Shown here: positions 4,801 through 8,681 of the stretch, piece by piece
Numbering within the stretch: the first letter of the stretch is position 1
Layout of the letters: each line of letters starts with the position of its first letter
From: an uncultured Lachnospiraceae bacterium
GTDB lineage: Bacteria > Bacillota > Clostridia > Lachnospirales > Lachnospiraceae
DNA: 8,681 nucleotides
Direction: 5' to 3'
Assembly (NCBI GenBank): GCA_945788595.1
Contig: CALZMS010000028.1
Location: 1 to 8,681 of the forward strand
Made by a program: the position numbers and the translations under genes
The notes under the pieces: generated by a model
What the model saw: only the letters and a program-made list of their open reading frames with translations
The model's database searches: none
What the model was told of the DNA's origin: nothing

Positions 4801-5622
4801 TTATTTTGCGATGTTCAGTATCTCCGCCGCATTCTTCCACAGCATTTGTTCCCGCTCATCATCAAAGAGAGGCAGTTCATGGAAAATTTCCAGATAATGT
4901 TTCTGATCACCCCAGGGACTGTCAGTGCCGAACAGAATACGGTCAGCACCGTGATCCTGCAGAATACGGAGCAGCTGAACCTTATTGATACGTTCCAGGG
5001 CATAGGACAGATCAAAATATACATTGCGTCCTACCAGACAGCGCTCCACTTCATCAAACATATCATTGCCGCCGATATGGCAAAGAATAATATGGGGTTT
5101 TTTCGGATGCCGTCCACCATATACCAGATCCAGCATATGAGCTGCGCGAGCCGGCGGGCAGTACACCGGATAGGGGTGGCTGCTTCCGACACCTGCATGA
5201 ATCGCTACATAAAGATCCAGCTCGATACAGGCACGAATGATATTGACATAGCGGGGATCGTCAATGAAAGTACATTGATCATCAGGATGCAGCTTTACAC
5301 CTTTTAATCCCAGAGATTTAATATAGGTAAGTTTATCCAGAATATCCTCATTATCGGGATGAATGCTGCCAAAAGAATAGATACCGTCAAGCCCATTGAT
5401 CTCAGCGGCAAATTCGTTTGTGGAAGCGAATTGATAGGGCGCTCTGACGACTGGAAGTACCAGTGAATAATCGACTCCCGCTTCTTTCATGGAAGCCAGA
5501 AGTCCCCGTTTGGTAGCATCAGTGTAAAAGGAAAGCTTGTCCGATGGCTGCAGGCGAGGGTTCATAAACATGGCAGCAGCTATCTCTTTCGGGAAAATAT
5601 GGGTATGTGCATCTATAATCAT
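4801..5622 (-). CDS. amidohydrolase family protein (Amidohydro_2, TIM-barrel metal hydrolase)
   Basis: The 273-residue protein has the metal-site pattern of the Amidohydro_2 / ACMSD-like group: His6 and His8 in DAHTHIF at the N-terminus, GVKLHP (Lys110, His112), His142 in IHAG, His182 in CHIGG and Asp234 in FGTDSPW at the end of the barrel. Members hydrolyse or decarboxylate varied substrates with one bound metal. The substrate cannot be read from sequence, and nothing around it suggests a pathway. AGAGG lies about 8 bases before the ATG. It has its own promoter, so it is probably not simply part of the degV transcript upstream. Confidence 0.9.
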   Translation of the reverse strand: MIIDAHTHIFPKEIAAAMFMNPRLQPSDKLSFYTDATKRGLLASMKEAGVDYSLVLPVVRAPYQFASTNEFAAEINGLDGIYSFGSIHPDNEDILDKLTYIKSLGLKGVKLHPDDQCTFIDDPRYVNIIRACIELDLYVAIHAGVGSSHPYPVYCPPARAAHMLDLVYGGRHPKKPHIILCHIGGNDMFDEVERCLVGRNVYFDLSYALERINKVQLLRILQDHGADRILFGTDSPWGDQKHYLEIFHELPLFDDEREQMLWKNAAEILNIAK

Positions 5623-5664
5623 AATATTGACCTCTTTTCAACGGCATATCTCTTATGCATACTA

Positions 5665-5680
5665 TATTGAATATACAATA
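5665..5680. promoter_or_regulatory. dyad enclosing the -10 box of the amidohydrolase promoter
   Basis: TATTG (5665-5669) and CAATA (5676-5680) are inverted around exactly the 6-base -10 box AATATA (TATATT on the minus strand). A symmetric site centred on the -10 box is a typical repressor position. The arms are only 5 bp and AT-rich, so chance cannot be excluded. Confidence 0.4.
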
Positions 5681-5698
5681 GAACCACGAAAGTTTCAA
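5670..5698 (-). promoter_or_regulatory. sigma-A promoter of the amidohydrolase gene
   Basis: On the minus strand, TTGAAA (5693-5698), a 17-base spacer and TATATT (5670-5675), about 48 bases before the start codon. The rest of the 161-base gap to degV holds a weak hairpin with T5 (about 5745-5762, minus strand) that may end the degV transcript. Confidence 0.75.
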
Positions 5699-5783
5699 CC
5701 GTCATGGCTGCCGGAAACCGCGAAAAAATGACCAAAAATATGACAAAAATTTCTCGCAGAGAGGAGCTGATCATATGTCGCTA

Positions 5784-6614
5784 TTAGTTAACTTCCACAC
5801 CAAGCAGAATACCGCCTCTTTCTGCATAATAACTGCATAAGCCACGGGCAGGGTAGGTAAGGATATCTGCTTGAGGCCAGAGTTCTCTTAGTTTACCAGC
5901 CAGTGTATTGGCAAGCTCAGAATTATATATATGGCTGATGCGGAGCTTTCCTCCGGAAAAACCAAGGTTTTTCAGCTGACGGATCAATTCCGCTACAGCT
6001 TTTTTATCGCCCCGGCATTTAGCCAGAGGCTCCAGTTCACCTTTTTCGCTGGCAGTGCCGACAATACGAATACCGAGAAGTCCGATGGCCGCAGCCACGG
6101 TTTTGTTGACACGGCCATTCTGTGCCAGATTGTGCATGGACTGCAGAGAGAAGAACAGACGAGTGTGTTTCAGATACTCCTCTGCTTCATGACAGACTGA
6201 TTCAAAAGAGAGACCTTTCTGATCCAGTTCGATCAGTTTTTCCATAAAAAGACGAAGCTCCGGACCGGTGGACAGAGTGTCGAATACACGGATTTTTGCT
6301 TCAGGATGTGCTGACTGGTACTGTGAGGCAGCGGCCATGGCAGCATTGTATGTACCGGAAAGCGCGCTGGTCATTGTGGCAACATAGATGATATCGCCGC
6401 CGTCGTAGGCTTTCATCCATTCCTCTATGCCGGGACAGGATGTATAGGAACGGCCTTTGTAGGAAGCCAGAGTATCCAGCATATGCGGAATATCCATGGT
6501 TTCATCATCGACCCACTGATCCTTGTCTGTACGGATCGTCAGGGGAGCAGATACAAAAGTAACGCCAGGTATAGTAAGCAGATCGCAGGATGAGTCTGTA
6601 ACAAATTTAACCAT
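5784..6614 (-). CDS. DegV family protein (FakB-like fatty-acid-binding)
   Basis: DegV/FakB proteins carry a fatty acid in a buried tunnel; FakB presents it to the FakA kinase for phosphorylation and phospholipid synthesis. The 276 residues have the family opening VTDSSCDL, Thr58 in YTSCPG, MTSALSGTYNAA (81-92), DTLSTGPE (112-119) and Arg168 in QNGRVN, matching the usual threonine, serine and arginine head-group contacts. The C-terminal signature differs: the usual H-x-GPG reads GLCSYYAERGG (258-268), with no histidine, as I recall for a DegV subgroup in Clostridia. Whether it works with FakA is therefore uncertain, and no fakA is nearby. GGAGGG precedes the ATG closely. It is transcribed divergently from the DUF1836-glf unit, across a region full of operator-like repeats. 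Confidence 0.9.
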   Translation of the reverse strand: MVKFVTDSSCDLLTIPGVTFVSAPLTIRTDKDQWVDDETMDIPHMLDTLASYKGRSYTSCPGIEEWMKAYDGGDIIYVATMTSALSGTYNAAMAAASQYQSAHPEAKIRVFDTLSTGPELRLFMEKLIELDQKGLSFESVCHEAEEYLKHTRLFFSLQSMHNLAQNGRVNKTVAAAIGLLGIRIVGTASEKGELEPLAKCRGDKKAVAELIRQLKNLGFSGGKLRISHIYNSELANTLAGKLRELWPQADILTYPARGLCSYYAERGGILLGVEVN

Positions 6615-6633
6615 ATTCCCTCCAGAATTTTAT

Positions 6634-6674
6634 TAACCTCATAATCGGTTTTTGATTAACCGATTATGAGGTTA
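6634..6674. repeat. perfect 17-bp inverted repeat over the degV promoter start region
   Basis: TAACCTCATAATCGGTT (6634-6650) and its exact reverse complement (6658-6674) flank a 7-base spacer. The right arm begins at the degV -10 box, so the dyad spans roughly -10 to +29 of that transcript. Only about 5 bp of the stem would be present in the RNA if transcription starts near 6662. This points to DNA binding (operator) and not an RNA hairpin or terminator, and no U tract follows on either side. Confidence 0.85.
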
Positions 6675-6697
6675 GCACAAATTCGACAAGCCGTCAA
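6669..6697 (-). promoter_or_regulatory. degV promoter with extended -10
   Basis: On the minus strand, TTGACG (6692-6697), a 17-base spacer ending TGTGC, and TAACCT (6669-6674). The -10 box is poor (3 of 6), but the TG one base before it gives an extended -10. The box is the first six bases of the 17-bp dyad, so a protein bound there would block it. Confidence 0.55.
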
Positions 6698-6717
6698 TAG
6701 GGTTTTGGAAAACCGAA

Positions 6718-6746
6718 TTGACTTTGCCTGAAAACCGTAATAAAAT
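6718..6746 (+). promoter_or_regulatory. promoter of the DUF1836-glf unit
   Basis: TTGACT (6718-6723), a 17-base spacer and TAAAAT (6741-6746). AACCG half-sites at 6711-6715 and 6733-6737 flank and overlap the -35 box and spacer, and the imperfect dyad GGTTTTGGAAAACC (6701-6714) lies just upstream. Transcription would start near 6753. Confidence 0.75.
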
Positions 6747-6761
6747 AATTCTGCGTATGTG

Positions 6762-6801
6762 TACTGCCCTGGTAAGTTTTACATTTCGGCAATGGGCAGT
6801 A
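6762..6801 (+). promoter_or_regulatory. leader hairpin upstream of the DUF1836 gene
   Basis: TACTGCCC (6762-6769) pairs with GGGCAGTA (6794-6801), an 8-bp stem around a 24-base loop. It starts about 9 bases into the predicted transcript and ends 10 bases before the ribosome binding site. There is no U tract, so it may stabilise the RNA or modulate translation. Confidence 0.45.
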
Positions 6802-6820
6802 GTACAGGAAAAGGGGAAAT

Positions 6821-7348
6821 ATGAAAGAATCAATTAAAGAAAAACTGGCAGAACCCATCCGGAATTTCCGACTGCCCCGTTATCGCGAGCTGCCGGATGT
6901 GGGGCTTTATCTGGAACAGGTGGTGCGCTATATCAACCGCTATATGATCCTGGATGGAAACGAACTGACACCGTCTATGGTCAGTAATTATGTAAAACAG
7001 AAACTGATTCCGGGACCGGTCAAAAAGTCTTATGGTGCAGATGCCATAGCTTATCTGCTGTTTTTATCCTACACAAAGATGGTGGTTCCTCTGGGGGACA
7101 TCCATTTTATGATCGATATTCAGAAGAACAGTTACGGCTTGCCGGTAGCCTATGATTATTTCTGCGAAGAATTTGAAAATCTGCTGCAGTATGTCTATGG
7201 TATTCGGGAGAAACCGGCGCAGGTGGGCTGCGATAATACCGAAGAGAAAGAACTGATGCGTTCCGCATTGCTTTCTATAGCGCATAAGATATTTCTGGAA
7301 CAGTATATACGGATCTTACATTGTCAGAGGGAGGAAGAAAACAAATGA
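6821..7348 (+). CDS. DUF1836 domain protein, probable DNA-binding regulator
   Basis: The 175-residue protein has the DUF1836 pattern: LPRYRELPDVGLYLEQV-YIN (18-39), a helix-turn-helix-like segment resembling MerR, LTPSMVSNYVKQKLIPGPVK (49-68), the helical AIAYLLFLSYTKMVVPLGDI (75-94), and AYDYFCEEFENLL (110-122). The family is thought to hold transcription regulators (the Bacillus YkrK type, from memory). AGGGG precedes the ATG by a few bases. The stop overlaps the glf start as ATGA, so both are made from one mRNA with coupled translation. It is the only regulator gene beside the repeated operator-like sites at 6634-6741, so autoregulation and control of degV are plausible but inferred. Confidence 0.85.
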   Translation: MKESIKEKLAEPIRNFRLPRYRELPDVGLYLEQVVRYINRYMILDGNELTPSMVSNYVKQKLIPGPVKKSYGADAIAYLLFLSYTKMVVPLGDIHFMIDIQKNSYGLPVAYDYFCEEFENLLQYVYGIREKPAQVGCDNTEEKELMRSALLSIAHKIFLEQYIRILHCQREEENK

Positions 7349-8448
7349 AATACGATTATCTTGTTGTGGGTGCCGGATTATACGGCGCAGTATTTGCCCA
7401 TGAAGCAAAAGCCGCAGGAAAAAAAGTGCTGGTGATCGATAAGAGAGAGCATATTGCGGGAAATGTTTATACAGAAAAAATGGAAGATATCAATGTGCAT
7501 GTGTATGGTGCCCATATTTTCCATACCAATAATAAGCGTGTCTGGGAATATGTGAACCGTTTTGCAGAGTTTAATCGTTTTACCAATTCACCCGTGGCCA
7601 ACTATAAAGGAGAACTGTATTCTCTTCCTTTTAATATGTATACTTTCAACAAAATGTGGGGTGTGGTGACACCTCAGGAAGCTGCCGAACGCATTGAACA
7701 GCAAAAACGTGAGGCCGGCATCACAGAACCAAAGAACCTGGAGGAACAGGCCATTTCTCTGGTGGGACGAGATATTTACGAAAAACTGATCAAAGGCTAC
7801 ACAGAAAAACAGTGGGGTCGTCCCTGTGACCAGCTGCCCGCCTTCATCATCCGCAGACTGCCGGTTCGCCTGACCTTTGACAACAATTATTTTAATGCTT
7901 TATATCAGGGGATTCCTATGGGAGGTTATACCGCCATGGTGGCCAATATGCTGGAAGGCATAGAAGTAAAGCTGGGCGTAGATTATCTGGAAAACAAAGC
8001 AGAACTCGATGCGATGGCAGACAAAGTGATCTATACTGGAGCCATTGATGCCTACTTTGACTACACACTGGGCTCTCTGGAATATCGCTCCGTCCGCTTT
8101 GAGACCGAAGTACTGGATACACCCAACTTCCAGGGCAACGCAGCCGTAAATTACACCGACGCTGAGACACCCTGGACAAGAATCATCGAGCACAAATGGT
8201 TCGAATTCGGCACCCAGCCCAAAACCGTCATCAGCCGCGAATACAGCTCCGAATGGAAACCAGGCGACGAGCCCTACTACCCAGTAAACGACGACAAAAA
8301 CGCAGCCCTGTACGCAAAATACAAAGAACTGGCAGATAAAGAACAAAAAGTCATCTTCGGCGGCCGCCTCGGCGAATACAAATACTACGACATGGACGCC
8401 GTGATCGACTCCGCCCTCACCATGTGTGAACACGAACTGGGACAGTAA
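7345..8448 (+). CDS. glf: UDP-galactopyranose mutase
   Basis: Glf is a cytoplasmic flavoenzyme that converts UDP-galactopyranose to UDP-galactofuranose, the donor for galactofuranose in surface polysaccharides. The 367 residues equal the usual bacterial length. Visible are the FAD-binding VVGAGLYGAVFA (7-18), the substrate-loop region GYTEKQWGRP (151-160), the arginine motif RRLPVRLTFDNNYF (170-183), TPWTRIIEHK (275-284) and the C-terminal GGRLGEYKYYDMD (339-351). I chose the ATG at 7345, behind GAGGGAGGAAG; it overlaps the DUF1836 stop (ATGA). No glycosyltransferase or other polysaccharide gene lies in the window. From about codon 250 on, codon use changes sharply: Tyr is 9 of 9 TAC and Phe 4 of 4 TTC, whereas the earlier part uses many T-ending codons. 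The protein itself is intact. Confidence 0.97.
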   Translation: MKYDYLVVGAGLYGAVFAHEAKAAGKKVLVIDKREHIAGNVYTEKMEDINVHVYGAHIFHTNNKRVWEYVNRFAEFNRFTNSPVANYKGELYSLPFNMYTFNKMWGVVTPQEAAERIEQQKREAGITEPKNLEEQAISLVGRDIYEKLIKGYTEKQWGRPCDQLPAFIIRRLPVRLTFDNNYFNALYQGIPMGGYTAMVANMLEGIEVKLGVDYLENKAELDAMADKVIYTGAIDAYFDYTLGSLEYRSVRFETEVLDTPNFQGNAAVNYTDAETPWTRIIEHKWFEFGTQPKTVISREYSSEWKPGDEPYYPVNDDKNAALYAKYKELADKEQKVIFGGRLGEYKYYDMDAVIDSALTMCEHELGQ

Positions 8449-8622
8449 TACTGCTCCAGAGTCATTCATAGTAAAAAAGTCAGACAGAGCATAAACCATT
8501 CACTGACATTCTTATCACATATAATACTGGAAAACGGTGTTATGGAAGAAAAATCACAGACTATCCACCGATATCTCTACCGTACCTCAACAAAAGGAGT
8601 GAGGCGGTCAGAAGGCGGGAGA

Positions 8623-8681
8623 GGCCGGGGGCTGTATATCTGTTGCACTTGTTTTGCCCAACAGATATACAGCCCCCGGCC
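8623..8681. terminator. perfect 23-bp inverted repeat, probable terminator, cut by the window edge
   Basis: The left arm at 8623-8645 (GGCCGGGGGCTGTATATCTG then TTG) is the exact reverse complement of 8659-8681, around a 13-base loop. The GC-rich base suits an intrinsic terminator for the DUF1836-glf transcript, but any U tract would lie beyond the window. It is long for a plain terminator and could also be a repeat element. The 174 bases between glf and the stem contain no gene I can support. Confidence 0.65.

Noticed and set aside
4846..5307. A 153-codon plus-strand open frame
   Set aside because: It lies fully antisense to the amidohydrolase gene, whose motifs are clear. The frame has no recognisable domain and no ribosome binding site.
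5760..5840. GAGAGGAG followed by an ATG (5774) and a 21-codon plus-strand frame
   Set aside because: The ribosome binding site looks good, but the frame is antisense to the degV 3' end, the peptide is featureless and no promoter precedes it.
7900..8499. A 199-codon minus-strand open frame
   Set aside because: It is antisense to glf and low in complexity (Phe/Val/Gly-rich), as expected from the C-ending codon run on the other strand. No family resemblance.
8540..8681. An ATG opening a frame to the window edge after glf
   Set aside because: It runs straight through the 23-bp terminator-like stem, has an arginine/glycine-rich low-complexity translation and no ribosome binding site.
1..8681. 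CRISPR array
   Set aside because: No set of regularly spaced direct repeats is present. The repeats found are paired inverted or two-copy direct repeats.

Overview
The window looks like chromosomal DNA of a gut-type Clostridia, most likely Lachnospiraceae. The grounds are moderate GC, strong AGGAGG-type ribosome binding sites, consensus sigma-A promoters with 17-base spacers, a DUF6128-like protein, a DUF1836 regulator, a DegV protein and an M18 aminopeptidase. No plasmid, phage or IS backbone is visible. The assignment rests on recognised protein families, because no database search was possible.

Layout. Positions 1-330: the start of a leftward DUF6128-like gene, packed against the divergent tadA. 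Positions 330-1113: tadA (tRNA adenosine deaminase), then a tRNA-Ser(CGA) with its own promoter and terminator. Positions 1114-1608: a gap that holds a complete candidate type I toxin-antitoxin locus of Fst/par architecture. It has a 29-residue membrane peptide, a shared bidirectional terminator, a convergent antisense RNA with a consensus promoter, and a 20-base direct repeat that lets the two RNAs pair. Positions 1609-2973: an M18 aminopeptidase on the minus strand. Positions 3046-4745: a rightward unit with a strong promoter, a structured leader, a HipA-fold kinase-like protein and a small holin-family membrane protein, closed by a long terminator hairpin. Positions 4801-5698: an amidohydrolase on the minus strand with a dyad over its -10 box. 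Positions 5784-6614: a DegV/FakB-like lipid-binding protein on the minus strand. Positions 6615-6820: a divergent control region with a perfect 17-bp dyad and repeated AACCG half-sites. Positions 6821-8448: a DUF1836 regulator translationally coupled to glf (UDP-galactopyranose mutase). Positions 8623-8681: a perfect 23-bp inverted repeat at the window edge.

How the parts relate. Most of the window is unrelated housekeeping and accessory genes in short units. Three pieces look like working systems: (i) the type I toxin-antitoxin locus at 1188-1564, the strongest candidate for an undescribed system; (ii) the HipA-like plus holin-like pair at 3188-4625; and (iii) the degV / DUF1836-glf divergent region, where the DUF1836 protein is the obvious candidate to bind the repeated operator-like sites. 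Single-gene points of note are a TadA with asparagine at the position equivalent to E. coli Asp108, and a glf whose last third has markedly different codon use.
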